The translations under genes were made by a program, and so were the position numbers. Under the pieces are notes generated by a model, which saw nothing but the letters and a program-made list of their open reading frames with translations, ran no database searches and was not told the origin of the DNA. Shown here in pieces: positions 29,093-39,034 of a DNA stretch of 64,000 nucleotides (within the stretch, counting starts at the first letter, position 1; every line of letters starts with the position of its first letter). The DNA comes from Desemzia sp. RIT 804 (GTDB lineage: Bacteria; Bacillota; Bacilli; Lactobacillales; Carnobacteriaceae), in assembly GCF_016892605.1 (NCBI RefSeq), contig NZ_JAFEMV010000003.1:124001-188000 (forward strand), read 5' to 3'.

Positions 29093-30463
29093 TTAGATTT
29101 TATTGGTTTTGATGTCTAAATTGGTTTCACCTTTGTCTTCTTTAATGATCAGCCTTCTATTCCAAAACATTAGTCCTGCGGCGATCATAGCAGATACAGC
29201 TACACCGATCCACTTATACTCGGATGCCTTTACAATTACAAATGGCAACCATGAGCTTCCATAGTCAATACTTGAAATCAAACTGGAGCCTTCTGGAACA
29301 GAAAAGTTTGCTGCTGCAGCGGCTTGTGTAAAAATAGGTGCGATGCTGGTTCCTATTAATAAACCACCTGAAACGATAATCACACCGACAACTAAAGTTC
29401 TAAAGAAATCTCCTTTACACAACGGAGCAATCAAGACAAACATGAATGGTAATCCTGCTAAGCTAGCAAATGGAAGAAATTCATTACCTGGAATAATGAA
29501 AGCTAACAAGATCGTTAACGGAACCATAACAAGTGAAATTGTTAAGGTAACAGGGTTACCTACACCAACAGCTGAATCAAGGCCAATATACAACTTGCTG
29601 TTTCCTTTAAATTTATCCTGAATTTTCTCCTGTACTGTTTCACTGATCGGCATTAACCCTTCCATCAAGACAGCGGCCATTTTTGGCGTCAATACTAGCA
29701 CTGCTGCCATAACGATCGCAAGGTTTAATGAACCTTTGATATCGTATCCAGCAACTACTCCCAATAAAATCCCAACCAATGTTCCTAAAATAGCTGGATC
29801 TCCAAATATTCCGAATCTTTTTTGGAATTCATTTTCATCCAATTTGATTTTATTTATTCCAGGAATTTTATCCATGATAGCATTCAAGACAAATGCAATG
29901 GGAGCAAATGAACCTGTGAAAGCATGTGGAATGGACACTCCTGGTAACCCTAATTCTCTTTCGACCATTGGTGCTGTCCGGTCAGCTATGACCATGATAA
30001 CGATCATATTGATTGCTGCCATAATCAGACTGACAACAATGTCATTCGTAATAAGATAAACCATTGAACCTGTAAAAGCAAAATGCCAATAATTCCAAAT
30101 ATCTACATTTATGGTTTTTGTTGTCTTGGTAAAGAGCATAAGCAAATTTACAATGATACAAACGGGGATGATCAGTACGCCTATTGCTGAACCAAAAGCA
30201 ATAGCACTGGCTGCCGGCCAACCAACATCAAGGACGCGTAAGTTCAATCCGAAATTTTCGACCATTTGTTCAGCTGCTGGTCCTAAATTTTCCGTCAATA
30301 AGGATATGATGACATTTAATCCCGTAAAACCTATCCCAACCATTAAACCTGACTTTAATGCTTTGCCAAACTTGACGCCTAAAATTAATGCAAAAATTGT
30401 AAAAATGATCGGCATCATTACTGCTGCACCTAGATTAACTAAATAATTTAATATCTCCATCAT
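29093..30463 (-). CDS. PTS EIIC, galactitol family
   Basis: 456 aa with about ten to twelve hydrophobic segments. Family stretches: FGKALKSGLMVGIGFTGLN, DVGWPAASAIAFGS, GLPGVSIPHAFTGSFAPIAF and GLDSAVGVGNPVTLTISLVM. Follows EIIA by 1 bp. It imports a polyol or related sugar; exact substrate unknown, as no dehydrogenase or tagatose enzymes are nearby. Confidence 0.92.
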   Translation of the reverse strand: MMEILNYLVNLGAAVMMPIIFTIFALILGVKFGKALKSGLMVGIGFTGLNVIISLLTENLGPAAEQMVENFGLNLRVLDVGWPAASAIAFGSAIGVLIIPVCIIVNLLMLFTKTTKTINVDIWNYWHFAFTGSMVYLITNDIVVSLIMAAINMIVIMVIADRTAPMVERELGLPGVSIPHAFTGSFAPIAFVLNAIMDKIPGINKIKLDENEFQKRFGIFGDPAILGTLVGILLGVVAGYDIKGSLNLAIVMAAVLVLTPKMAAVLMEGLMPISETVQEKIQDKFKGNSKLYIGLDSAVGVGNPVTLTISLVMVPLTILLAFIIPGNEFLPFASLAGLPFMFVLIAPLCKGDFFRTLVVGVIIVSGGLLIGTSIAPIFTQAAAAANFSVPEGSSLISSIDYGSSWLPFVIVKASEYKWIGVAVSAMIAAGLMFWNRRLIIKEDKGETNLDIKTNKI

Positions 30464-30464
30464 C

Positions 30465-30914
30465 TTACTCCTTTATTTCATTACTGATAGTTTCTAACAT
30501 TTGTGATTCGCTTTCTGATTCCAACAAAACATTTACAAAATGGTTATTCGAAAATAAACTCATTAAATTACTTAACACTTGGACTTGACTTTCTTTTTCT
30601 TTGACCAATAAAAAGAAAAGCAACTTGACCGGTACATCAGCATCTCCAACCATTTCTTTAAACAAGATAGGATTCTCTAACTTAACCACAGCAATAGCTT
30701 GTTTTTTGATATGGTCTGCTTCTGTGTGGGGAATAGCAATACCGCACACTTCTGTTTGTAATGCTGTCGGATAATTTATTTCTCTTTGTTTCAGTGCTTC
30801 TTGATAAGTATCATGAACATAACCTTTTTCCAAAAGATCTTTTGAAATTTGATCAAAAAGGTTCTCTTGGGAAAGGTAGCTTTCGTTTATATAGATTAAC
30901 TCTTCTGAAAACAT
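30465..30914 (-). CDS. PTS EIIA, fructose/mannitol superfamily
   Basis: 149 aa. Phospho-acceptor H63 in CGIAIPHTEAD, followed by the PVKLLFFLLVKEKESQVQVLSNLMSLF stretch split here as PVKLLFFLLV and QVLSNLMSLF. It passes phosphate from HPr to the adjacent EIIB. Confidence 0.92.
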   Translation of the reverse strand: MFSEELIYINESYLSQENLFDQISKDLLEKGYVHDTYQEALKQREINYPTALQTEVCGIAIPHTEADHIKKQAIAVVKLENPILFKEMVGDADVPVKLLFFLLVKEKESQVQVLSNLMSLFSNNHFVNVLLESESESQMLETISNEIKE

Positions 30915-30924
30915 CCAATTCCTC

Positions 30925-31209
30925 CTACAACTCTAAAGTCTTAATCACGTCATCGATTACTTTTTCTACACCTATTCCTGTAATCAAACCTAATCCAGAA
31001 ATTACTGGTATACCATAACCGCTTCCGCCTTGTGCAGTTGTTACGATTAAATCATGGCCACCTACTGTTGAAGGCAGCTCTGCTAATGACGTTTGTGTAA
31101 ACTTCACTGCATCCGCCTTACCTCTTGCTTCCATTCCATCTTGCAACTTTCTTAAAGCTACCGTACTAGTAGCAATACCTGCTCCACACGCTACGATTAT
31201 TTTTTTCAT
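30925..31209 (-). CDS. PTS EIIB, galactitol family
   Basis: 94 aa. P-loop-like ACGAGIATSTVA with phospho-cysteine C8; GGSGYGIPVISG later. First structural gene after the regulator, with 11 bp between them. AGGAGG-type site upstream. Confidence 0.93.
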   Translation of the reverse strand: MKKIIVACGAGIATSTVALRKLQDGMEARGKADAVKFTQTSLAELPSTVGGHDLIVTTAQGGSGYGIPVISGLGLITGIGVEKVIDDVIKTLEL

Positions 31210-31220
31210 TTCATTTCCTC

Positions 31221-33146
31221 CTAGTTGAATATTTTTTTTAAGTACTGAAAACTTTTTTGTTTGATGAACTTATCCACTTTGTATTGAAAGTCGATTTTTT
31301 CATAGATTTCTAAAAATAAATCGGTGTATTCTCTGATTGTATGTTTATCGATAATCACCATCATGATCAGTTGGACTTTCCCAACTTCCCAAAGGATAGG
31401 GTCTTTTACAATCCCTACACTGATAGAAGAACGAAAAACGTTTCCTTCCATATTGTGCGGTACACATACCCCATTACCAATTTCAGTAGTAGCCATTTCC
31501 TCTCTAGCAAAAATAGACTCTTGGCATTTTTGATCTATAAAGCCTAAATGAAGAAGTTTTTCTGTCATAACGGATAAACACTCATTTTTTGTTGTACAAT
31601 TCAACTCTTCAAAAAATAGATCCTCATAAAATAAATCAGCAATGGAAAACTCATCTGCACCATACGTAATAAAATCTTGCACCTTTTTGATATCTATGTC
31701 ACTAACAATCGGTGTGATGACGACATCAGGTATGGAATATTTTTTTGGCAAAGGTACCGTCGTTATAATGATGTCAATAGTTGTAAAATCTATATCTTCT
31801 AATTGGTAAAGTGCATAGACACCAACTACCTTTATTTTGGAGTGGATCTTTGATTGGAGTTTAGCCTTTAGCAAAACCGATGTTCCCAACCCGGTTGTGC
31901 ACACTACTACCGCTCGGATTTCTTTATTGGATTGAATAGAGTTCGCTCTTTCGAGAGCACCGCAGAAATGTAAAGTTAAAAAACCAACTTCATTAAGATC
32001 AATTTTGATCTCAAAAGCTTTTTCTAAAGAACTAGCCAATAGTTTTGCCAACTGCATTGGAAAAGGGTAATTCGTTTTGATTTCTTCAATAAGTTCATTA
32101 TTGATAGGCATGTTTAGCCGAATTCTATGAAGAGCACTTTCGAGATGTAAGAGCAAGCCATTTTTCAAAATCTCATCTTGTCTAAAATCTAATTGGTACA
32201 TTTCATTGATTTCAACTAGAACTTTTTCTATCAGTCCACTTTCAGCCCTTTTTATCTCATGACTGCTCGGTTCTTCCCGTATCAACATCCTTTTTTGACC
32301 CAAAAGATGTAAATAAATATTCACTACTTCATTTTCAGGAATTTGCAAATGGATCTTGCTTTCTATTTCTTCAGCAATTGATTTAGCACAATCGTACTCA
32401 ACAGATTTCTCTTCTATATTCGTTATCTTTTGATTTATACTAGTATTCGCTAATTTGAGTCTCGAAATTGCGATTTCTACATGTATGATCAAATTTCTAA
32501 AACCTATATCCGTTATCGGAATATGATATTTTCGAATATTGCGGATCACAATTTCTTCAACGAAAACTTTGTCTGTATAAGACATGCTGAATATTTTTTC
32601 TAAATGCAATTCACTTTGTTCAAGAACCAGATAATCTACAATCAATTGTCGGATATTTTTTTCTTCGCCTTTTAATCTCAATCCCTTATTTGAAACTTTA
32701 GCTAATTGAATACTGTACGATTGTAAGATTTCTTTGACGCTGTTCATATCCTTTTTAAGAGTGGTCAAACTGACAAATAATTCATCTGCAAATCTCTCTA
32801 AGGTATACTCTTTTTCTTCCATACTCAATACAGCCAGTTTTCTGATGATCCATTCAATACGAGCTTGCTGCATATTTGGAATCAATGCATCTTTATCTTC
32901 ATAGTCTTTAAAAATCAACTGGATAGTCTTTTTGGATTCCAGAGGTATAGCGTATCCTTTTCCCCTGGAAGACTCTATGTTGTTTGCTTCCAACTCTGTC
33001 AATAACATATTGATGCTCTTGATTTCCCGCTGTACTGTTTTAGTAGAGATGACCAACTCTCCAGCAATGTAATCGCTTTTAATATAATCATCACTTTTTA
33101 ATAATAGAGACAATATTTTTTTTTGACGATCCGAAAAATTCACCAT
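31221..33146 (-). CDS. PRD-containing PTS transcriptional regulator (BglG/MtlR-like)
   Basis: 641 aa: two N-terminal helix-turn-helix domains (about 1-75 and 90-170), two PRDs (about 185-400), an EIIB-like domain with VCTTGLGTSVLLKAK and an EIIA domain with VPHNMEG (H564). DNA-binding activator whose activity is set by PTS phosphorylation. First gene of the PTS operon, so it controls itself and the permease. Confidence 0.9.
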   Translation of the reverse strand: MVNFSDRQKKILSLLLKSDDYIKSDYIAGELVISTKTVQREIKSINMLLTELEANNIESSRGKGYAIPLESKKTIQLIFKDYEDKDALIPNMQQARIEWIIRKLAVLSMEEKEYTLERFADELFVSLTTLKKDMNSVKEILQSYSIQLAKVSNKGLRLKGEEKNIRQLIVDYLVLEQSELHLEKIFSMSYTDKVFVEEIVIRNIRKYHIPITDIGFRNLIIHVEIAISRLKLANTSINQKITNIEEKSVEYDCAKSIAEEIESKIHLQIPENEVVNIYLHLLGQKRMLIREEPSSHEIKRAESGLIEKVLVEINEMYQLDFRQDEILKNGLLLHLESALHRIRLNMPINNELIEEIKTNYPFPMQLAKLLASSLEKAFEIKIDLNEVGFLTLHFCGALERANSIQSNKEIRAVVVCTTGLGTSVLLKAKLQSKIHSKIKVVGVYALYQLEDIDFTTIDIIITTVPLPKKYSIPDVVITPIVSDIDIKKVQDFITYGADEFSIADLFYEDLFFEELNCTTKNECLSVMTEKLLHLGFIDQKCQESIFAREEMATTEIGNGVCVPHNMEGNVFRSSISVGIVKDPILWEVGKVQLIMMVIIDKHTIREYTDLFLEIYEKIDFQYKVDKFIKQKSFQYLKKIFN

Positions 33147-33191
33147 GGGTTTCGCTCCTCATAAGTACACTCTAATCTTTTTTTTGTGGTT

Positions 33192-33227
33192 GTCATAGAC
33201 TCATAATGTCCCTTGTCAAAGGACATT
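33192..33227 (-). promoter_or_regulatory. Promoter/operator of the galactitol-type PTS operon
   Basis: Minus-strand TTGACA (33215-33220), 17-bp spacer and TATGAC (33192-33197). A dyad AATGTCC...GGACATT (33205-33227) overlaps the -35. A second dyad TAGTTGA-ttgc-TCAACTA lies at 33267-33284. Other DNA between the regulator and msrA shows a TATAAT at 33371-33376 before msrA. Confidence 0.55.
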
Positions 33228-33441
33228 CTCGTTTCTAGACATTTTCCATCTAGTATACAACTTACCTAGTTGATTGCTCAACTAAACCTTACATTATACA
33301 TATCGGGCTTCTATTAATCTAAACAGCACAAAAACAGCGTCTTAATGTCAACTAATTAGACATACTACTGTATAATAAAAGGAGAATAGTTGATTTTAAA
33401 TAAGTTGTATTAAAAAATCCATGATAAAGAAGGTTATTAAG

Positions 33442-34281
33442 GTGGAAATGAAACGTGATGAAACACTCAGCGCTCTTTATAACCTGATCCTCAATCCAGG
33501 AACTCGAGACTGGGAGCGGTCATTACTCTTGTCCGCTAAAAACGCCTTAGAAGATGGTGCGAATTTTGATACCCAGCTTTCAAAGCTTGAAGCCGATCTG
33601 CGTCCACTGGCTTTGAGAAATAATCTGACACCTGATGTGACAGATTTTTATAATAAAATTACGAATACTGGTACTGCTGACACTCCATTTGACCTTGCAA
33701 AACACTCCATTGATGATCCAGTTTACCAAGACTCTGCAGTATTTGCAGGTGGCTGTTTTTGGTGCATGGTAGAACCTTTTGAAAATCGTAATGGAATTAT
33801 TTCCGTCTTATCTGGGTATACCGGCGGACACGCAGACCACCCTACTTATGACCAAGTGAGCGGTCAATATACAGGTCACGTAGAGGCAGTGGAGATTATT
33901 TTTGATACGAGAATCATACAGTACGCTGATTTAGTGGAGCTTTATTGGCAACTGACGGATCCAACAGATGCATCCGGTCAATTTCAAGACCGAGGCAATC
34001 AGTATCGACCGATCATTTTTGTAAAAAATAAACAGCAACGCCAGATCGCTGAAGCCTCCAAACAGCGATTAGCCGATTCTGGCAAATACAATAAGCCGAT
34101 TGTTACATCAATTGAATTTGCCACTGTCTTTTGGCCGGCAGAAAACTACCATCAACAATTTTATAAAAAGAATCCTAAACGGTACAAAAGAATCGAGCGG
34201 TCTCGCCGACAGTTTTTGACTTTCCAACATTTACAAGCTAAGATCCGTACGCAACTCAACAGAATCACAAAAAAAACTTAA
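33442..34281 (+). CDS. msrA: Peptide methionine sulfoxide reductase MsrA with N-terminal extension
   Basis: 279 aa from GTG 33442, 8 nt after AGAAGG; an ATG at 33421 is also open but poorly spaced. Catalytic GCFWC at about 104-108, GYTGGH, GHVEAV and [11 protein letters not shown] are all present. The first ~95 aa, before [11 protein letters not shown], is an alpha-helical extension not found in minimal MsrA but seen in relatives from lactic acid bacteria. Repairs Met-S-sulfoxide using thioredoxin. Confidence 0.93.
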   Translation: MEMKRDETLSALYNLILNPGTRDWERSLLLSAKNALEDGANFDTQLSKLEADLRPLALRNNLTPDVTDFYNKITNTGTADTPFDLAKHSIDDPVYQDSAVFAGGCFWCMVEPFENRNGIISVLSGYTGGHADHPTYDQVSGQYTGHVEAVEIIFDTRIIQYADLVELYWQLTDPTDASGQFQDRGNQYRPIIFVKNKQQRQIAEASKQRLADSGKYNKPIVTSIEFATVFWPAENYHQQFYKKNPKRYKRIERSRRQFLTFQHLQAKIRTQLNRITKKT

Positions 34282-34317
34282 TGGTCTGAGCAATGGCAGT
34301 GGCATTTCTCAGATCAT
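34281..34317 (+). terminator. Terminator after msrA
   Basis: ATGGTCTGAG pairs with CTCAGATCAT (one G-U), then T-rich TGATTTTATTTT. It separates msrA from the lipid-like operon. Confidence 0.6.
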
Positions 34318-34403
34318 TGAGTTGATTTTATTTTAAAATACACAAAAATAGCTTAACATAAAAGAGATCGTTTTATGTTTTATACGAGAAAGAGGAAGAT
34401 ACT

Positions 34404-34997
34404 GTGTTGGAAACAACTTTAAGTTTATACGTTACGTTAATGTCAGTTATTTTTGCAGGTATTGCCAATATGGTATTTTGTAAATATCCTACATATCCAC
34501 GGTTAAATATTCCTATGGACTCCGGTAGAATATTATCGGACAAAAAGCGGTTATTTGGCCAAAATAAAACTTGGAAAGGTTTTATCGGCATGATTGTTTT
34601 TGGTGGACTATCTCAAATTATCTGGGGAATAGTTCTAAAAACGGTTCCCTCTCTTGAATCGTTGAATCTATTCTATGACGTCTATGCCAATTCTATACTA
34701 ACCAATCTTTGGATCGGTTTGTTGTTAGGATCAGCTTATGTCGTTTTTGAATTGCCGAATAGTTTTATGAAACGACGGTTGGAAATCGAGCCCGGTAAAA
34801 CAGCAAAGAATCAATGGAAATGGTTCTTTGTTTTTATTGATCAAGCAGATTCGTTGCTGGGATGTGCTCTAGTCGTAGCACTTCTGATTCCAATAAGCTT
34901 CTCTCAATTTCTTGGCTTCATCATTTTAGGAGCTGGTACTCATATTGTGATCAATCAGTTATTGTATGTTTTAAAATTGAGAAAAAATCCATTCTAA
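34404..34997 (+). CDS. CDP-archaeol synthase (CarS)-like CTP transferase
   Basis: 197 aa membrane protein, GTG start after GAGGAAG. Family signatures of the CarS/DUF46 group: KRLFGQNKTWKGFIG (about 49-63) and ELPNSFMKRRLEIEPGK (about 118-134) with IDQADSLLG. About five hydrophobic helices. CarS activates a phospholipid precursor with CTP; the broader superfamily includes CdsA and polyprenol kinases. First gene of a seven-gene operon. True substrate unknown: a phosphatidic acid, an ether-lipid phosphate or a prenyl phosphate are all possible. Confidence 0.8.
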   Translation: MLETTLSLYVTLMSVIFAGIANMVFCKYPTYPRLNIPMDSGRILSDKKRLFGQNKTWKGFIGMIVFGGLSQIIWGIVLKTVPSLESLNLFYDVYANSILTNLWIGLLLGSAYVVFELPNSFMKRRLEIEPGKTAKNQWKWFFVFIDQADSLLGCALVVALLIPISFSQFLGFIILGAGTHIVINQLLYVLKLRKNPF

Positions 34998-35092
34998 TCA
35001 TTTTAGATGTATAAAGAGGTGTATAGACAATCTATTGGACTTTAATAGAAACTGCAGAAACAAATCCGCGTTATGGCGGTAAAATAAACGCG

Positions 35093-37552
35093 TTGATTGA
35101 TCTATCTCAATTAGACCTTCAGGTACCTAAAGGATATTTCATTTCAGAAGATCAGCTCACTCCACTATGGACTGAAGCAATACCTGAAATAACAGCTTTA
35201 AAAGCAACGGTTTATCCTAACGTACCAAACTATGAAACTATTGTTCAACGCCTGAACCAGCTGAGTTTTCCAACAGAATTGCATACAGAAATCAGTGATC
35301 TGATATCTCCTGATAAAACATATATCGTACGAAGTAGTGGAATGATGGAAGACCGAGCGTCCACTTCTTTTGCTGGACAATACGACACTATTGCAGACTG
35401 TACGACAGCTGATGACATTATTGCTGCATTGAAACAGTGCATTGCGTCTCTTTTTAAGCCAGCTGTTTTAACTTATTGGCAGACGCATCAATTGGATATT
35501 CAAGATCTAAAAATGTCTGTCATCATTCAAGAGCAGATTGCAGCTGATTCCAGTGGTGTTGCGTTTACTCTCAACCCTTTGACAAATGATGATCGCCAAT
35601 TCACGCTCGAAGTCGTAAAGGGTGCGGGAGAAAAACTGGTCAGCGGGTCGGTTACTCCTGAATACTTAACGATCGACTGGTTTTCAACGATTGAATCAAC
35701 GGATGCTTCAACTATTTTAACTTCAGATCAGTTGAAGCAGCTTCAAGAACAATTGCTTTTGATTGCAGTCTTCTATGGCTATCCTGTAGATATAGAGTTT
35801 TGTTTCAGCAAAAATTCCTTATACTTCTTACAAGCTCGCCCGATCACAACGATTCGTCGAAAAATCAGTAAAGGCAATTGGACAACAACGAATTTTCGTG
35901 ATGGCGGTGTCGCTGCGCAGCCTTGTCCAGGATTGATGTGGAGTTTATATCGCGAATCATGGCAGACAACTTTAGAGAAATTTCTGATCCAAAATAAGTT
36001 GTGCGATTCAAGAAACATTGATCAGCTGTCCATCAATCATTTTGCCAGACCTTATTGGAATATTGGTGTTGTAAAAGAAGCCATGTCACAAATCCCTGGA
36101 TATATCGAACGCGAATTTGATGATGAACTGGGTGTATATAAAAATTATCGAGGTGACGGATACAAAAGCCGATTGACAGCCCAGTCGATCGGCCATTTGA
36201 TAACGGTGGCGACTCGTATCCATAAAACGACTCAGCAGCAACGTCAAACGGCAGCACAGCAACATAAACAGCTGTTAAAAACCTATCAATCAATCGATAA
36301 AGAAATCCAAGCACTAACTGCCACAACAGATCACAAAAAAATTGAAGCATTATGGAAAATTGTACTTAATGTGGCTTATTTGCAAAGTGAACAGACTTAT
36401 TTCTGGCAAGTATTTGTCAATACCGTACAGCTGTCTATGAAAAAAACGGCATTATTAAAAAAATTGCCCTTAAACACCTTTTTCCAGCTGATTTCAAAGT
36501 TAGGCGAAGTATCTCATGTCCACCCGTTACGTGACCTCTACGAAATCGTTGAGATCATTCAAGCAAACAACGAATATAAGCATGAGTGGCTATCGAAAAC
36601 TTCACCAGAGATCAATGAGTCGTTAAACGAACAGCCGAATCGTCTAGATGCCAAACGAATCCAAGGTTTTCAAAAATCATTCGGCTATCATTCAAACCGT
36701 GAACTGAATCTGCTGGTGCCTAGTTATAGCGAAGACCAGCAGCTCGTTGTTGACTTGTTGAAAGACTATGTGGAACATCCGGAGAAAATTGCAACAGCCA
36801 AACGCTCCTCTTTACAAACGCTGACAAATGAACAGATAGAAGGTCTGATCCACCCTTACGTCTCTAAATGGCAACGTCCTAAAGTCATGAAGGACATCAA
36901 AATATTGCGTGAATTATTGTGGTGGCGTGAGGAATTTAAAGATGTATCGACTCGTTTTTATCATTTGGTCCGTCAAATCACTTTGAAATTAAGTGAAAGG
37001 TATTCGCAACTAGGGTATATTGAAAAAACAGAAGATCTCTTCTATCTTGAAAAAGAAACGATCCTCTCTTTTATGAATGACCAGTTCTCTCAAGAAAGTC
37101 TTCGAGAATCTGTGAAGAACAATCGCATATATTGTCAGGCATATCGCCATTTTGTTCCTCCAGGCGATTTAATGGAAGCAAGTGTTTCTGCAGAGATGGA
37201 AAATCCTTTGGCAAATGAACCATCCAGTTTATCTGGAATCGGTGCGAATGATGGAGTTTTTACCGGAAAAGTAAGAATATTGCTGGACCCTAAAGAAATC
37301 AATCTTTTAGAGGCTGGAGAGATCTTGGTGACTCACTTTACGGATACAGGATGGAGCCATGCCTTTGGTTCTATTAAAGGCCTGATCACAGAAACTGGCG
37401 GTGTTTTGTGCCATGCCTCGATTGTTGCCAGAGAATTCGGAATTCCGACAATCGTCTGTGCAACAAAAGCTACAGAAAAGTTAAAAACAGGTATGACTAT
37501 CACCATGAATGGAACAACTGGTGAAATCACGATTCATAAAGGTAGGTGCTGA
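35093..37552 (+). CDS. ATP-grasp/His-domain phosphotransferase (rifampicin-phosphotransferase type), copy 1
   Basis: 819 aa from the first usable codon (TTG). ATP-grasp domain (about 1-260) with VRSSGMMED and LQARPITT, a helical middle domain (about 270-720) and a C-terminal swivelling His domain with GGVLCHASIVAREFGIP, H774. There is no C-terminal PEP/pyruvate barrel, so this is the RPH/glutamine-kinase layout rather than PEP synthase: ATP would phosphorylate the histidine and then a third substrate. The conserved GGK loop (NPRYGGKINA) lies upstream of TTG in the same open frame (from about 35027), yet no ATG, GTG or TTG serves it; the real start is probably non-standard or mutated. Confidence 0.78.
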   Translation: MIDLSQLDLQVPKGYFISEDQLTPLWTEAIPEITALKATVYPNVPNYETIVQRLNQLSFPTELHTEISDLISPDKTYIVRSSGMMEDRASTSFAGQYDTIADCTTADDIIAALKQCIASLFKPAVLTYWQTHQLDIQDLKMSVIIQEQIAADSSGVAFTLNPLTNDDRQFTLEVVKGAGEKLVSGSVTPEYLTIDWFSTIESTDASTILTSDQLKQLQEQLLLIAVFYGYPVDIEFCFSKNSLYFLQARPITTIRRKISKGNWTTTNFRDGGVAAQPCPGLMWSLYRESWQTTLEKFLIQNKLCDSRNIDQLSINHFARPYWNIGVVKEAMSQIPGYIEREFDDELGVYKNYRGDGYKSRLTAQSIGHLITVATRIHKTTQQQRQTAAQQHKQLLKTYQSIDKEIQALTATTDHKKIEALWKIVLNVAYLQSEQTYFWQVFVNTVQLSMKKTALLKKLPLNTFFQLISKLGEVSHVHPLRDLYEIVEIIQANNEYKHEWLSKTSPEINESLNEQPNRLDAKRIQGFQKSFGYHSNRELNLLVPSYSEDQQLVVDLLKDYVEHPEKIATAKRSSLQTLTNEQIEGLIHPYVSKWQRPKVMKDIKILRELLWWREEFKDVSTRFYHLVRQITLKLSERYSQLGYIEKTEDLFYLEKETILSFMNDQFSQESLRESVKNNRIYCQAYRHFVPPGDLMEASVSAEMENPLANEPSSLSGIGANDGVFTGKVRILLDPKEINLLEAGEILVTHFTDTGWSHAFGSIKGLITETGGVLCHASIVAREFGIPTIVCATKATEKLKTGMTITMNGTTGEITIHKGRC

Positions 37553-37554
37553 AG

Positions 37555-38163
37555 ATGTTTATTGGAGAATATGGAAAGTTTGTCTACTTGACCTATTTCG
37601 GGACAGCCGTATCGCTAATAGCGATACAGTTTATTATTCAAGGCGAGATAATCTGGGCGATGAGCTGCTTTATCGTGAGCGGACTCTGCGATTTATTTGA
37701 TGGAATGGTTGCCCGTTCTTTTGACAGGACAAAAGCGCAAGAACAGTTTGGCATAGAGATTGATACCTTATGTGATATGGTCAGTTTTGCGGCGTTGCCG
37801 GCGATCTTGTTGTTGACACAAGGGCGTTTGCCTTTGTTGAATGTTTTTCTAGCGATTATATATGTCCTTACTGCTGTTTCACGGTTAGCTTACTTCAATC
37901 GTGAAGCGAAGAACAATTCGGCAGAAAGAGCTGCTTATTTCAGGGGAGTTCCTGTTACGTATGGTGCACTAGTTTTTCCTGTCAGTTATTTGGTGAGTGA
38001 GTGGTTGATCAGCGGGAGTTTTCAATACATTATTCTGCTGCTTGCTCCTATGATGTCTTTTCTATTTATCCGGGATGTTAAGATTCCCAAACCCAATCGA
38101 TTGATGTACCTTTTTTTCCTCGGGCTCGCGTTTATAACGTTGTTCGGGTTATGGAGATTATAA
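37555..38163 (+). CDS. CDP-alcohol phosphatidyltransferase (PssA/archaetidylserine-synthase-like)
   Basis: 203 aa, about six membrane helices. CDP-OH-P motif DGMVAR (49-54) ... G66 ... D70-x3-D74; the spacing between R54 and G66 is 11, slightly longer than the classic 8. Start ATG 37555 fits the AAAGGTAGG site; a GTG at 37546 is also open. Next gene is a phosphatidylserine decarboxylase, so the likely acceptor is serine. Two-base gap to the gene before and one-base gap to the gene after. Confidence 0.85.
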   Translation: MFIGEYGKFVYLTYFGTAVSLIAIQFIIQGEIIWAMSCFIVSGLCDLFDGMVARSFDRTKAQEQFGIEIDTLCDMVSFAALPAILLLTQGRLPLLNVFLAIIYVLTAVSRLAYFNREAKNNSAERAAYFRGVPVTYGALVFPVSYLVSEWLISGSFQYIILLLAPMMSFLFIRDVKIPKPNRLMYLFFLGLAFITLFGLWRL

Positions 38164-38164
38164 T

Positions 38165-39034
38165 ATGACAAAAGTAGTATTCCAGCGTAAAACTCAATCG
38201 ATCATTGAACCTAAGGAATATCAAGCTGCATGGCTGAAACGATTGTATCAAACAAAATGGGGCAATAGTTTACTTTCCATCGTTACTTCTCGGTTGTTTT
38301 CAATCGTATGGACGGCTATTGATCACACGCGACTATCTAAAAACAAAATAGCACAGTTTATCAAAGAGTACGATATCCGACTAAGCGACTACGAATCTGT
38401 AAACTACAAATCTTTTTCAGCATTTTTTATTCGAAAATTAAAAGCGGACAAAATACAAGTCAGTCCGTCCAATCGTGTGTGTGCGGTTGCGCAAGCTAAA
38501 CTATTGGCTGTTCCTATTCATAGTGATCAGACTTTTAACATTAAAGAACAGAACTATCGTTTAGAAGACATTCTTCAAGACCGTTCTTTAGCGGATCATT
38601 ACGAAGGCGGGACCGTGTTTATTTATCGTTTAGCGGTCGATGATTACCATCGTTACCTGGTCAGTGAAACCGGTATGGTCATTCGTCGGCGTAAAATTCG
38701 CGGTAAACTGCACACTGTCAGAGAAATCGCACAGCAACACTTTCAAGTATTCAAAGAAAATAAACGAGAATATTGTTTAATTGAAACAAAGAAATCAGGC
38801 ATGGTCATGCAGATGGAAGTCGGAGCACTTTTGGTTGGAAAGATCTATAATCCACCATCCGCTAGTTATCAGCGGGGCCATGAAAAAGGCTGGTTTAGTC
38901 TAGGAGGTTCAACCATACTGGTGGCTTACCCAAAGGGAACCGTGACCGTGGATGAAGATATCTGCTATTATTCCAGCCTGAATATAGAAACACAAGTCAA
39001 CATAGGGGAAGGAATTGGTCTGAAAATATGCTAA
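38165..39034 (+). CDS. Phosphatidylserine decarboxylase-like proenzyme
   Basis: 289 aa. Self-processing motif GGST in GWFSLGGSTIL, giving a pyruvoyl group from S249; D159/H162 in LAVDDYHRYL supply the other residues of the autoproteolytic triad; MEVGALLVGKI precedes. Would decarboxylate a phosphoserine lipid to a phosphoethanolamine lipid at the membrane. N-terminal ~90 aa include basic and amphipathic segments. Overlaps the UbiA gene by 7 bases. Confidence 0.9.
   Translation: MTKVVFQRKTQSIIEPKEYQAAWLKRLYQTKWGNSLLSIVTSRLFSIVWTAIDHTRLSKNKIAQFIKEYDIRLSDYESVNYKSFSAFFIRKLKADKIQVSPSNRVCAVAQAKLLAVPIHSDQTFNIKEQNYRLEDILQDRSLADHYEGGTVFIYRLAVDDYHRYLVSETGMVIRRRKIRGKLHTVREIAQQHFQVFKENKREYCLIETKKSGMVMQMEVGALLVGKIYNPPSASYQRGHEKGWFSLGGSTILVAYPKGTVTVDEDICYYSSLNIETQVNIGEGIGLKIC

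Noticed and set aside
29343-30446. Long antisense frames opposite the PTS EIIC gene (92-111 aa)
   Set aside because: They mirror the hydrophobic gene's codon pattern, have no ribosome sites and no recognisable protein features.
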